From assembly GCA_035578155.1 (NCBI GenBank), contig JAPWDM010000008.1:21848598-21912597 (forward strand): a DNA stretch of 64,000 nt, in the 5' to 3' direction. Below are positions 21,296 through 32,350 of the stretch, in pieces (position 1 is the first letter of the stretch; the number at the start of each line of letters is the position of its first letter). A model generated the notes under the pieces. That model did not search any database. It saw nothing but the letters and a program-made list of their open reading frames with translations, and had not been told where the DNA came from. The translations under genes and the position numbers were made by a program. This DNA is from Brachynemurus nebulosus. Taxonomy: Eukaryota; Arthropoda; Insecta; Neuroptera; Myrmeleontidae.

Positions 21296-22150
21296 TCAAA
21301 AATTGCCGCTCTTCTGCGGCGCTGTGTCATCGGGCGTCAGAGTGCGCTGCTCAAAGTTAGTACTTGGTATTAAAAAACTCGCCAAAGCCTGACAAAAATT
21401 GGTTCCTATCTAAAAGCATTGAGTGGATACGGTGGACACCGCCTGGAGGAAGGTAGGTTTGAAAATAAATTGAAAGGTTTATTATCTTTATTAAAAAAAA
21501 AAAAAAAACAAAAAAAAAAAAACATTTAATTATCAAGAAATTACAAATTCCATTATATATACGTACAATAAATAGGTAACGTCCACAGAACAAATATAAC
21601 TGTCTCTTTTCTGCAATCATTTATGTGGAAGTATGTGCATCTTAGGCTGCTTAGGTATCAGTTGCTCAGTACCCGTCGTTCAGTGTAAGTCAGTCAAACA
21701 ACAATAAATTTGATTGTTGAACCGGCACAAGTAGCGTTGTGGTATCACACACATCACATACATGTATGTGAACCAAAGGTCACGTGACGGCTATCACCAC
21801 TCACACAAACAGAGTTTACCGCACAAATACAAAGTAAACACCGTGCACGTATACAACATATTTTCTATCTCAAGTGGTTACACAGGTTCCAGTAGTATAG
21901 AAATATGTATTTTCTCTCTAGATGCTCTATGGTAACGTCGGTAATATTGTGTACAGGCGGCGCAAAACTAAAATTGAAAATGGACAAGAAGAGTTTTGCG
22001 AGGCCCGCTTTTCTGATTTAGAGAACTTTTTATTTATTACATAAGTTTTTGTTATAAAAGGCTTCCAAACGTAGTAATTTTCATTAAAATTTTATTAGCT
22101 CTTCGCGGCGCCATATTTGTTAACACCTTTTATAACCTACAAAGTGTCGG
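21296..22150. repeat. Duplicated block A, copy 2 (head of segment 2)
   Basis: Matches 11,880-12,430 across its length but is interrupted at 21,584-21,931 by a hAT-type MITE. The following 230-bp MITE (22,208-22,440) also has a counterpart in segment 1, which confirms collinear duplication. Confidence 0.65.
21584..21931. mobile_element. hAT-type MITE, CACAGAAC...GCTCTATG
   Basis: 348 bp with short imperfect TIRs and perfect 8-bp target duplications GTAACGTC (21,576-21,583; 21,932-21,939). The target lies in block A. It contains GTCACGTGAC near its centre. Same family as the nested copies at 25,267-26,380. Confidence 0.8.
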
Positions 22151-22207
22151 TGGTAATGAATATTTTTTAATTTGTACTTATGTGATTTTTGTTGTAACTT
22201 GAGACTA

Positions 22208-22440
22208 TTTGTTAATAAATATTCTAATGACTTCCACATAATGAATGAAATAAGGAGTGTCGTCATCTAGTGACGTTGAATGAAACTTTAACGTAACTAT
22301 TCATAGGTATATGTAGGTATTTTTGTACATCAAAATTCATGAAAAAATAAAGTTCGTAATGACTTTTTTTGTTACTTAAGTGAAAAAAAAAATCACGAGC
22401 AGTAAGTTAAAGTTTCATTCAATGTCAGTAGATACACCAC
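22208..22440. mobile_element. MITE, intact copy of the element at 13,744-15,000
   Basis: About 230 bp, palindromic. It carries CATCTAGTGACGTTGAATG near one end and an inverted relative near the other. Serves as the empty-site reference for the mariner-like insertion at 13,831-14,803. Confidence 0.6.
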
Positions 22441-22732
22441 AAAGCCCGGGACCACAAATCCAATTTTACGTAGTGGTCGGTGCAAATTTAAGGGGAAGTA
22501 CGTAAAATCGGAAGATCAGGAGCGTCGGTAAACTTTTGTTTGGGGGGTTGGTAAATATTATTTATCTGAATTTATTTAAAACAATATTATCTTAAGAGAC
22601 AATTTACACCTAAAATTCGGTTGTGTAGACAAAGGAAATCGAATGTTATACTAACGAATATGAGTGACGATCTTTAAAAAACTATTGAAAAATCAACTTC
22701 ACTATCGCATTCATCAGCGTAAAAGACGCCAA

Positions 22733-23195
22733 GTTCTAGAATATTCTATTTGTCAAATAGTAAAAATTGTTTGTCAAAATCGGACATCTGGTTTACATTA
22801 GTTTAATTTTGGTTGGACAATTAAGTGGTGCAGTAGATTTTCCAATACCGTTGTTAGTTGACAAATGGAATATTCTAGAACACTTCTCAAATGTGTTATT
22901 TGGTCTCTTTTTTGGTAGCCAATTCAATGGCGACGTATTTTTGAATATCTTTGCTAGTTGACGAATAGAATATTCCAGAACATTTGTCAAAATGTGTAAT
23001 TTGACCTCTTTTTCAATGGACAATTAAATGGTACAATTGATTTTTCAATATCTTTGCTAGCTGACAAATAAAACATTCTAGAATTTTTGTCAAACTACAC
23101 TGTTTAATCTCATTTTTAATGACCAATTCAACGGTGAAATATGTTTTTTGATATCTCTGCTAGTTGACGATTAGAATATTCTAGAATTTTACGTT
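22733..23195. repeat. Minisatellite, unit about 100 bp
   Basis: Four to five diverged tandem units, each with TGCTAGTTGAC, a TTCTAGAA palindrome and a TGGACAATT-like stretch. Successive TTCTAGAA-type boxes are at about 22,735, 22,874, 22,975, 23,077 and 23,180. It lies inside a larger region with inverted ATTTTACGTAGTG ends (about 22,455 and 23,405). Confidence 0.75.
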
Positions 23196-23514
23196 ACTCA
23201 TTTTGTATTTGAATTTTACATATTACGTATACAGAATATGTGCATATATATCTGCAGTGAAATTTTAAAATTTTTAAAGGCTACAAGACCCTCAGACAAT
23301 ATTACCTACGGCTCTGACTCTGGCTTGGTACATAAATTTTGGCACCAACACAGACAAACAACAACATATCTGTGAGAGGAGAACCCCACTAAATCGCTGA
23401 CGTCACTACGTAAAATCGGAGTATGTACCATTCGATGGCCAATGTATATCCCTGTACTCCCTCTATTTATTGAATACTCACCGACCAAATATTTTAAAAA
23501 TATTCATAAGTAGT

Positions 23515-25089
23515 TCATCTTAATGATGTTTCTCGAATGTGAATTTTTTCATGTTTTTTCAAATGGCTTGACTGAGAAAATGTTTTATTACATACATTAC
23601 ATTTGTATGGTCTTTCTTTTGTATGTGTTCTTTCATGTACTTTCAAATGTTGTGCCAGAGAAAATGTTTTAAAACATGTGTTACATTTGAATGGTCTGTC
23701 TTCTGTATGTATTATTTCATGTCTTTTCAAATTACTCGACTGAGCAAATGTTTTAAAACATACATTACATTTGAATGCTCTTTCGCCCGTATGAATTATT
23801 TCATGTGTTTTCAAACTGATTGATTGAGAAAATGTTTTATCACATGTATTACATTTGTATGGTTTTTCTCCTGTATGTGCTATTTCATGTGTTTGTAAAT
23901 GAGAAGACCGACGAAATGTTTTAAAACATATTGTACACTTGAATGGTTTTTCACCTGTATGAATTGTTTCATGTGTTTTCAAACTGACTAATTGAGAAAA
24001 TGTTTTACCACATGTATTACATTTGTATGGTTTCTCGCCGGTATGTATTCTGTTATGTGTTTGTAAGTTACCGGATTGGGAAAATGTTTTAAAACAAACA
24101 TTACATTTGTATGGATTTTCTTCGGTGTGTATTCTGCTATGTACTTTCAAACTGTTTGATTGGGAAAAACTTTTACAACACACGTTACAATTGAAGGGTT
24201 TTTCTTCTGTGTGTATTGTTTTATGATATTTTAAAGCGCTTAAACAAGAAAATTTTTTAAAACATACATCACACTTGAATGGTTTTTCTCCTGTATGTGT
24301 TCTTGCGTGTGCTTTCAAATTGTTTAATTGGGAAAAACTTTTAAAACACACATTACATTTGTATGGTTTTTCCCCGGTATGTACTTTTTCATGTGATTGT
24401 AAATAAGTCAACTGACTAAAAGTTTTAAAACATACATTACAATTGAAGTCTTTTTTTCTTGTATGAATTACTTCATGTCTTTTCAAACTGAATGACTGAG
24501 AAAATGTTTTATTACATACATTACATCTGAATGGTTTCTCCCCTGTATGTATTCTTTCATGTGTTTTCAAACTATTTGATTGAGAAAATTTTTTAGAACA
24601 TACATTACACTTGTATGGTTTTTCTCCTGTGTGTATTCGTTCATGTATTTTCAAATGGGTTGACGTAGAAAATGTTTTAAAACATGTAATACAACTGAAT
24701 ACTTTTTCTCTGGTATGTGTTTTGAAATTGACTAATTTAGAAAATGTTGTTTGAGTTGCTTCATAATTCTCGAAATTTTGTTCCTCTTGCTTAGTTGAAC
24801 TCGCCGGCTCAATAGAATCTTCGTTAAGGTAATTTTCACCAGTTTCTTGAAATAAAATATTTTCTTTTATCGTATCTTCTAATTTAATTTCGGTATGTAA
24901 ACTTTCCAAGTTCATCAAATCGCTAGTATTCTTTTCGAATTTCAATTTCATTTCGTTTTCGTATAAAGAATCCGTTAATTCCCATTTCGTTGCGTTTGAA
25001 AATGGGTTATCTAGATCTTGTGCATTTTTTTCAGTTTTTATTTTCACAGTAAACGTGCCAGTAGTTGATGTAGACTGTTTGTTTTCCAT
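23515..25089 (-). CDS. ZNF2: intact 14-finger C2H2 zinc-finger protein
   Basis: 524 residues on one uninterrupted frame, starting MEN. An acidic N-terminal region (about residues 1-125) carries SUMO-type motifs (for example IKTE and IKLE) and is shared with ZNF1 and ZNF3. Fourteen C2H2 fingers follow in tandem, most joined by TGEKP or TxExP linkers, with repeated CNVCFKTFSQ-type fingers. The pattern fits a nuclear sequence-specific DNA-binding regulator of a lineage-expanded family. No KRAB, BTB or ZAD domain is visible in this exon. An upstream exon cannot be excluded, but the conserved 5' flank is directly adjacent. It is the only intact member of the three. Target and role are unknown. Confidence 0.9.
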   Translation of the reverse strand: MENKQSTSTTGTFTVKIKTEKNAQDLDNPFSNATKWELTDSLYENEMKLKFEKNTSDLMNLESLHTEIKLEDTIKENILFQETGENYLNEDSIEPASSTKQEEQNFENYEATQTTFSKLVNFKTHTREKVFSCITCFKTFSTSTHLKIHERIHTGEKPYKCNVCSKKFSQSNSLKTHERIHTGEKPFRCNVCNKTFSQSFSLKRHEVIHTRKKDFNCNVCFKTFSQLTYLQSHEKVHTGEKPYKCNVCFKSFSQLNNLKAHARTHTGEKPFKCDVCFKKFSCLSALKYHKTIHTEEKPFNCNVCCKSFSQSNSLKVHSRIHTEENPYKCNVCFKTFSQSGNLQTHNRIHTGEKPYKCNTCGKTFSQLVSLKTHETIHTGEKPFKCTICFKTFRRSSHLQTHEIAHTGEKPYKCNTCDKTFSQSISLKTHEIIHTGERAFKCNVCFKTFAQSSNLKRHEIIHTEDRPFKCNTCFKTFSLAQHLKVHERTHTKERPYKCNVCNKTFSQSSHLKKHEKIHIRETSLR

Positions 25090-25258
25090 TTTCTCTTTTT
25101 CCCAGAAAATTTAATTGTCTAATTTTGGGAATTTCGATTGACTTTTTTTTAATAATTTTAAGCAATTTAAGGCTTTGGTTTGCTTTTAATCGTTTTGACA
25201 TTTAATAAGTTGGTGACAATATTTTAATCCTTTTAATGTTGGTAGCAGAAATCGTGAT
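25090..25258 (-). promoter_or_regulatory. Conserved 5' flank of ZNF2
   Basis: Matches the flanks of ZNF1 and ZNF3 for about 165 bp. It is cut on its distal side by a hAT-type MITE that duplicated GGTGGAAC at 25,259-25,266, so upstream control sequence has been displaced by about 1.1 kb. Confidence 0.55.
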
Positions 25259-25266
25259 GGTGGAAC

Positions 25267-26380
25267 CATGGAGTAATGGAGACACAGCAACTACCTCTAT
25301 CATGAAATCTGCAGTGTGGCTTTTTGTGTACCTTAGGCTCGTAGGTAGTCAGTGCCTCAGTAGCAGTCGCTAAGTGTCGGTCAGTCAAACAACAATGGAT
25401 TTGATTGTTGTTAGCATTGTAGAACCCCCACACATAACGTTGTGGTATCACACATATGTATGCGAGCCCGGTCACGTGACTGCAACCTCTATGTTCGATT
25501 ACGCACACATACCCAGTGTAGCGCGCCAATACAAAGTAAACACCCCAGAGTACAGAGGTACAGCACTATCTCTTTTCTGAAATCATGAGTGTGTACTTCT
25601 GTGCTCATTAGGCTTCTTAGTTGTCAGTTTGTCAGTAGCAGTCGATGATTGAAGATCAACCACACGATAATGGACTTGATTGTTGTTGGTATTGTTACAT
25701 CCCCTAGTACATGCGTGTGCTGTCATAGCTATGTATGCAATAGCTGAGCCATGTGACCGCCCCTACTATCTCCGTTACTCATACAAATACACAAAATCGC
25801 ACTAATACAATGTAAACCCAGTGTGTGTATACAACATATTGTCTATCTCTTATATGTTACACTGGTTCCAGTAGTGTAGGGATAGATATGTTGTCTCTAT
25901 TACTCTATGGTAAACACCGTGCACATAGAGCATCTAGAAAGAAAATACATATTTCTGTACTACTGGAACCTGTGTAACCACTTGAGATAGAAAATATGTT
26001 GTATACGTGCACGGTGTTTACTTTGTATTTGTGCGATAAACTCTGTTTGTGTGAGTGTTGATAGCCGTCACGTGACCTTTGGTTCACATACATGTATGTG
26101 ATGTGTGTGATACCACAACGCTACTTGTGCCGGTTCAACAATCAAATTTATTGTTGTTTGACTGACTTACACTGAGTGACGGGTACTGAGCAACTGACAC
26201 CTAAGCAACCTAAGATGCACATACTTCCACATAAGTGATTGCAGAAAAGAGACAGTTATATTCGTTCTATTTGTTCTGTGACCGTGCACGTATATGACCT
26301 ATATGACATATTTTCTATCTCTTACTGGTTACACTGATTCCAGTAGTGGAGAGATACGTATTGTACCTCTGTCCTCTGTG
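25267..26380. mobile_element. Triple-nested hAT-type MITEs upstream of ZNF2
   Basis: The outer copy (CATGGAG...CTCTGTG; target GGTGGAAC at 25,259-25,266 and 26,381-26,388) contains two further copies of the same family. One is at 25,545-25,909 (flanks GTAAACACC). The other is inverted at 25,924-26,280 (flanks ACCGTGCA). Removing the inserts leaves an outer copy of about 375 bp. Shared internal signatures are ACAAAGTAAACACC, GTTGTGGTATCACACA and a GTCACGTGAC palindrome. Confidence 0.82.
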
Positions 26381-26388
26381 GGTGGAAC

Positions 26389-26808
26389 AGTTTTGACCAC
26401 AGAATATTCAGAAAAAAAAACTGCGCATCTCTATACATACTACCTTTCTCAACGTGGACAAAAGCTGACGTCACAAATGTTCTAGATTTCTCTCCCACTC
26501 CAAACGCACAGCATGTTACTACATAAATCTCATATCACGGGATGTACACGGGATGTACGCTTGTGTGTGTGTCATACGTCACATTTTGTCTGTGGAAGGA
26601 GGGACTGACTGTATGTGTATGCCAGTGGTCCGGTGCCTGCATATACTATATATGTATTCACTTATTGTTGGGAAGTGGTTGATAACAATGACAAACAATC
26701 GATGTTCACACCGCTACAGTTGCTGCATAACTAATCAGCTTAAGCGGTATCTGACACTCTCAGACACACTGCTATCTACAGTTTTTTAAACTTTAAACAT
26801 ACGCTTAT
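26389..26808. other. Non-coding stretch, no gene seen
   Basis: Only short frames. A segment near 26,755-26,808 (GACACACTGCTATC, ACATACGCTTA) recurs at 27,308-27,347, and an inverted relative lies near 20,996-21,045. Confidence 0.5.
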
Positions 26809-27241
26809 GCCGCTGCTACGAACACCTTCCAACATTCGACGTTGGATGGTTCATAGCATCGTGTAGCCGTTGTTCGAACCTACGAGTGTCCAATGTCGAG
26901 CGTCAAACATTCGCATTTGGTCGTGTCCCGTTCGATGTCGGTATTCTTGCACCGAGTCAAAGGGATGCTTCGAACGTTTGAAGGTCGTAGTTGGTTGCGT
27001 TCGTTGGTTGCGCACGACTCGTTCATGTGAAGAGAGACAACATCAGTGTATAACATTAGAGATAACATCAGACAGATGACATCGTCGCCCACTGAGTACC
27101 AACACATCATCATTCGTATTGGATCAAACATTCGACTCACCGTGTAGCAGATACATTCGTCGCACCAACTATCGAACTTAATTGCCTCAAACGTTCGATC
27201 GAATGTTGGAAGGAACGTTCGTAGCATCGTGTAGAAGCCGC
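26809..27241. mobile_element. MITE with GCTACGAAC / CCTTCCAACATTCGA ends
   Basis: 433 bp with imperfect inverted repeats. Many internal ACATTCGA and TTCGAAC motifs occur in both orientations. It has more GC than its surroundings. The two long ORFs on opposite strands are by-products. Confidence 0.65.
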
Positions 27242-27689
27242 TTTAGAGTTTTGATGTTAACAGTTTAACACTTCTTGACACCGGCTGAACAATACTCCCT
27301 GACAACTCTGACACACTGCTATCCACGGTTTTTTAAACATACGCTTAGGGCTTGGTTTCGACAGCTTGATTCAAAGCACGATATTTAAAGACATATTTTT
27401 ATAAATTAAACGTACATATAAAAATCTGTTGTCAGTAGTAGGCCATTCTAGGCTTCTCTCAGTTCAACTGATCACAGGCGGTGTCCACTTCTGACCTCCA
27501 CCATGCCCAATTTTGTCTGTCGAGTTTTAATTGGCAACTTGCTGAAAATTTCGAAACCACAGAACAGCATATGTATTACAATTGATTAAAATTTGTGTTA
27601 CTTTATGTTACTAATAACAACTTTGTGTTACATAAAGTCATGTAATGAATAATAATTTTTCAGCTGTACTGCGTTTATTTTCTTTTCAT

Positions 27690-28975
27690 TAATTAATCAT
27701 TTTAAAAAATTTTAAGTTATTTAAGCTGGTATTAAAAAACCGGCCAAAGCCTGACAAAACTGGCTCCTATCTAAAAGCACTAAGTGAACACCGCCTGGAG
27801 ACAGATAGGTTTGGAAATAAATTGAAAGGTTTATTACATTTATAAAAAACATTTAATAATCAAGAAATTACAAATTCCATTAGGTATATGTACAATAAAT
27901 AGGTAACGTCGGTAACGTTATGCACAGGCGGCGCAAGATTAAAACTGAAAGTGAATAAGAAGTTTTGCGACGCCCATTTTTCTGATTTATAGAATATTTT
28001 CTTACATAAGGTAACGAGCCTAGTTTCTGACCTTTTAAGAGTGACGGCTGAGGTTAAACGACAGTAATAAATATAAGTTCAAACTTAAGAGACAATTAAT
28101 AATTTTATCAACTAGTTTATGGCTTTCAAAATAAAATCATACAAGTAAAATAATTATTTGAATTGAATTAATAATTTAAATTAATATATTTTAAAAGTTG
28201 ACAAAAAGGACCCAGTCTCTGACCTTCAAAATTTCTTATGTGACAGTTTTTGACCCTGACAGTGGCCTAGTTTCTGATCCTTAAATTTAAAAATACAGTT
28301 TTTTAAAATTTAATTTATAAATAATTTTTTATTGATAAAAATGAATGTTTAATGTTATATAACTTATATACGTTATGAAAAATAACAAAAACTAATCGAA
28401 GATTACTATAAATAACAAAATAACTAACAAAAACTGGTTAGAATTTAATTGGGCCATACCACTTTAGAAGTGAGCCTAGTAATTGACCCTCATATTTCAA
28501 TAATAAAAATCATTCCAAGGTATTTTATAAATATTTTAAAATAAATTTTAAACAAATATTAACCTGCTCATATATTTTTAATTAAGTTTTCATACTTACA
28601 TGATGAATATTGCACAGATCAAAATGAGTACTTTGTAACATAAACTGTTAGGAAACTACCAAAAAAATAGTTTTTACACACATTTTAAACTTAAATTTTT
28701 TTTTTTAATTTAGTTAATATATTCTAAACTTTTTAAATTGCTGTTCATTAGACACAGAATAGATTACTTTAAATTAAGAATTTATTTTTTTTCTTATTTA
28801 AAATATAGTTTTTTTTATTAATTTATAACAAAGTTGAAAAGTTCAGAAACTGGGCCAGGGTCAATTACCGGGTCTTTTACCTTATGTTTTTGTTATAAAA
28901 GACTCCCAAATGTAGGAACTTTCATTACAATTTTATTAGCTCTTTGCGGCGCGAAGCCTCAACGGCACACAAGAA
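27690..28975. repeat. Duplicated block A, copy 3 (head of segment 3)
   Basis: Matches 11,880-12,430 at both ends but is split by the TA-flanked element at 28,009-28,882. The target TA is intact in copy 1 (TTACATATG near 12,286), which gives an empty-site comparison. Confidence 0.65.
28009..28882. mobile_element. TA-flanked element with iterated CCTAGTTTCTGACC motif
   Basis: 874 bp, ends AGGTAA...TTACCT, TA on both sides. A motif close to GGCCTAGTTTCTGACC occurs near both ends and about three times inside (near 28,210, 28,262 and 28,480). The interior is very AT-rich with no transposase. Non-autonomous Tc1/mariner-type is the best guess. Confidence 0.65.
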
Positions 28976-28999
28976 ACACGTCGGGACTGGGGAAGTGAG

Positions 29000-29858
29000 T
29001 GTTTCCATTTGAGAATCACCAATGTCGGTTGATATTTAATAATAACGAAATACCTAGAAATTACATATCTATGAAATAAACTCTTATAGTTTCAATTACT
29101 TTATACGGCGAATATCCAATGGTACTGACTCCGATTTTACATAGTGACGTCAGCGAATTATATAATATACAATATAAATGACGCGACGTGAAATAAAAAT
29201 TGTTAAGTTTATTTTAAAAACGATCGAAAAACCCACTTTATAACTGAGTTGAACATTGAAAAAGATTCCAGAAGATTTTATTCAAAAGCTAACAAAGATA
29301 ATATAGAAGCTTGCGTTTCCATTTGAGAATAAGTACTGTACCGCTTTCGTATCCGACGAACACGAGTGCCATCTTTGATTTGGACACTTTTTTGAATACA
29401 TTGAGTTTCGTCTCCTTGTCTAAAATCTCCATAATTATTCTATAAAATTTTATATGAACAAATGGATATTCATTAAAGTCTTTTTAATTCGAGCCTCTTA
29501 TATTCACCCACATTTGCAAAAAAAATTCGCTAAAATTGTCAATTTTTTGCGGCGTCACAGTGCTGTTTTCCCTTAACTACTTGATTGAACCATTTGTTTA
29601 CCAATAAATTGAAAGTGGGTATGTTTTTCATACTATTCTTATTAAATGTTGAGTTTGAAAATATACCGGAGCTCAGTGCTTTTAATGGGTATATTTTCAA
29701 GTATCGAACTATGCTTATTAAACATTGATTGTATACCCGAGTTCAGTTACATTGAGCTCTAAATACGGGTATATTTTCCAAATACACCACGAACCTATCA
29801 ACTTCACTAATTGGACGAAAATCGGCGAAATGACCCTATTAAATTTAATGAGCTATTC
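29000..29858. other. 3' flank of ZNF3, no gene seen
   Basis: Contains CGATTTTACATAGTGACGTC (29,131 on), an inverted relative of 23,395-23,415, and otherwise nothing recognised. Confidence 0.4.
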
Positions 29859-29969
29859 TTAATTATAAATTTTTTCATGCCTTTTCAAATGGTTTGAATG
29901 CAAACATATTTTGAGACAGGTTTCGCATTTGAATGATTTTTTTCGCGTGTGTTCTTTTATGTTTATTTA

Positions 29970-30595
29970 TAGTCCAATAGCACTAATTTTAAGCCCTATC
30001 TCACTAAACATTAATTTTAGAATAGATATAAAAAATTTTTAAAAAGAGATTCTTGTAGGGATTACTGAGGAGAACATTTGTGCAAAATGTGAACTCCCGG
30101 AAATGTTTTTTTATATCATGAATAGCCTTTTTTTACCTTTCACCGCTTACGTAGCGAAAACGGTGATAGATACATTAAAAAGTGTTAAGGCCTTTTTTAT
30201 AGAGAATCGAATTCTCTACAGAAAAAGTCAGCGAGAGGGTGTGCCGTCCGGAACCTTGCCGGAACGCTAGAAAAAGTGAATTTTTGAGTGCGCGTTTGGA
30301 GCGCTGTATCTTTTCACCTGTATAAGATAAACAGGTGCTCTCGCTGACTTTTTCTGTAGAGAATTCGATTCTCTATAAAAAAGGCCTTAACACTTTTTAA
30401 TGTATCTATCACCGTTTTCGCTACGTAAGCGGTGAAAGGTAAAAAAACGCTATTCATGATATAAAAAAACATTTCCGGGAGTTCACATTTTGCACAAATG
30501 TTCTCCTCAGTAATCCCTACAAGAATCTCTTTTTAAAAATTTTTTATATCTATTCTAAAATTAATGTATAGATAAAATTTAGTGCTACTAGACTA
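29970..30595. mobile_element. 626-bp palindromic MITE inside ZNF3
   Basis: TIRs TAGTCCAATAGCACTAA / TTAGTGCTACTAGACTA, arms of about 260 bp, TTA on both sides (29,967-29,969 and 30,596-30,598). The 3-bp TTA duplication is typical of PIF/Harbinger. On the coding strand the right-hand duplication itself supplies the TAA stop of the ZNF3 ORF. The terminal TAGTCC also starts the 3.8-kb foldback at 55,053. Confidence 0.85.
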
Positions 30596-31570
30596 TTAAG
30601 GTATTTGAATCAGAAAAGATTTTATAACACATTCGTGTGATTTCTCTCTTGTATGTATTCTCTTGTGCATCTTTAAACTAAATAAACGGGAAAATGTTTT
30701 AAAACATACACTACATTTGTATGGTTTTTCTCCTGTGTGTATTTTTTTATGTGTTCTTAAATTAGTTGACTGAGAAAATGTTTTATTACATATATTACAT
30801 TGGAATGGTTTTTCTCCTGTATGTACTCTTTTATGGGCTTTTAAAATGTTTGACTGGGAAAATGCTTTAAAACACACATTACATTTGTACGGTTTTTCGC
30901 CTGTATGCACTGTTTCATGTGACCGTAAATGATGTGGCCGAGTAAATGTTTTAAAACATACATTACATTTGAATGCTTTTTTTCCCGTATGAATTATTTC
31001 ATGTGTTTTTAAATTGTTTGACTGAGAAAATGTTTTATTACACGTATTACATTTGAATGGTTTTTCTCTTGTATGTATTCTTTCATGTGTTTTCAAATTA
31101 CCTGGCGTAGACATTATTTTAGAACATAAATTACAACGGAATACTTTTTCTTTGATATGTTTGTCATGTGTTTTCAAACTGGCTAATTTAGGCAATGTTG
31201 TTTGAGTTATTTCGCAATTCTCGAAATTTTGTTGCCCTTGGTCAGTTGAACTTGCCGCATTACACATATATGGTTCAACAGAATTTTCGTTAAGGTAATG
31301 TTCGCAAGTTTCTTGAAATAAAATGTTATTTTCTTTTATTATATCATCTTCATCATCTTCTACTTTAACTTCCGTATGTAAACTTTTCTGGTCTAATGAA
31401 TCGCTAGTATTGTTTTCCAATTTCAATTTCATTTCGTTTTCGTATAAAGGATCCGTTAATTCCCATTTTGTTGTATTTGGAAATAGGTTATCTAGATCTT
31501 GTGCATTTTTTTCAGTTTTTATTTTCACAGTAAATGTGTCAGTGGCTGATGTAGACTCTTTGTTTTCCAT
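30596..31570 (-). CDS. ZNF3 surviving ORF, six-finger C2H2 protein
   Basis: 324 codons. Residues 1-140 are the acidic region shared with ZNF1 and ZNF2, with a few SUMO-type motifs (IKTE, VKVE). Six C2H2 fingers with TGEKP/TREKP linkers follow. The last 14 codons read out of the finger pattern. Expression is not shown, but the start codon and 5' flank are conserved. Confidence 0.75.
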   Translation of the reverse strand: MENKESTSATDTFTVKIKTEKNAQDLDNLFPNTTKWELTDPLYENEMKLKLENNTSDSLDQKSLHTEVKVEDDEDDIIKENNILFQETCEHYLNENSVEPYMCNAASSTDQGQQNFENCEITQTTLPKLASLKTHDKHIKEKVFRCNLCSKIMSTPGNLKTHERIHTREKPFKCNTCNKTFSQSNNLKTHEIIHTGKKAFKCNVCFKTFTRPHHLRSHETVHTGEKPYKCNVCFKAFSQSNILKAHKRVHTGEKPFQCNICNKTFSQSTNLRTHKKIHTGEKPYKCSVCFKTFSRLFSLKMHKRIHTREKSHECVIKSFLIQIP

Positions 31571-31711
31571 TTTCTTTTTTCCCAGAAAATTTAATTGTTT
31601 AATTTCGAGAATTTCGATTGACTTTTAATAAATTTAATTAAGGCTAGGCTGTTTAATAGTTTTGACATTTAATAAGTTGGTGGAAATATTTTAATGTTGG
31701 TAGTAGAAATC
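31571..31711 (-). promoter_or_regulatory. Conserved 5' flank of ZNF3
   Basis: About 140 bp aligned with the flanks of ZNF1 and ZNF2, with small deletions. Homology ends near 31,711. Confidence 0.5.
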
Positions 31712-31959
31712 GTAAAGAAATGGTACACGTGTGCTTCACAATAAGTTTCCTTCACAAACTGAATACAGAGAAAAAGATGGAACGTTATTTGTTTACCTTA
31801 TCACAAGTTTTTTTTGCTAAAATGTAGTGTATACAGTTGTTCCTTTAGATATTTTAGTTCAAAATTTTTACTTACAAAAATGATATCTTTATACTGCAAC
31901 TTTTTAAATAAAAGAAATACGTACATAATTTATGTATCATTTTATTTCGTTTTAGCGAA

Positions 31960-32350
31960 TTTTCAGAATGAAAATTCAGCTATTACAGCAGCTCTTATGG
32001 TAAGACCTAAGCCCGGGACTATGGCAGAAATTTGTTTTGGAGCCTCTAGAACCCGAAAATCTACTTCACTAAAATTTATATATATATAGATATATATATA
32101 TGTATTTATGTGTGTACACGATAACTCTCGAACAAAACGTTTAATGCTTATGAAATTTGGTGTGTAGGTTTGAATTCAATTTCGCTCGCCTAAGTTCGTT
32201 AGCCAGACACATCCGATGCCACAGACCGGATATTTTGGGCTTTAAAGTCTTTTTTTGTGTTTTTTGATCAGAATTTATAACTTTTTCAAAAATTTTGTTA
32301 TACTATCAAAAAAATTGTAAGAAGTTATATTAGCGAGCTTTTTAAACTTT
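31960..32350. repeat. (TA)n-associated dispersed repeat
   Basis: A GCGAATTTTCAGAATGAAAATTC-like start (31,956 on) precedes a short (TA)n tract and CACGATAACTC. The start resembles 63,877-63,910. The CACGATAACTC side resembles the arms around 34,510-34,650. Probably the same repeat family. Confidence 0.5.

Larger units (their letters stand above)
29859..31570 (-). pseudogene. ZNF3, C2H2 gene split by a MITE
   Basis: The frame from the ATG at 31,570 encodes the family N-terminal region and six complete C2H2 fingers, then runs into finger 7. That finger has lost its second Cys and its frame, and is broken by the palindromic element at 29,970-30,595. On the far side (29,859-29,966) the end of finger 7, a linker and a last finger (CETCLKICLHSNHLKRHEK) are still readable up to a stop at 29,859. 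The gene originally had about eight fingers. A six-finger product remains possible. Confidence 0.82.

Noticed and set aside
22733..23195. Possible CRISPR-like array
   Set aside because: Units are diverged, about 100 bp and contiguous without unique spacers, in a eukaryotic context. It is a minisatellite.
23793..24226. Plus-strand ORFs antisense to the zinc-finger arrays
   Set aside because: They mirror the repetitive finger coding sequence of ZNF2 and have no independent features; similar shadows occur over ZNF1 and ZNF3.
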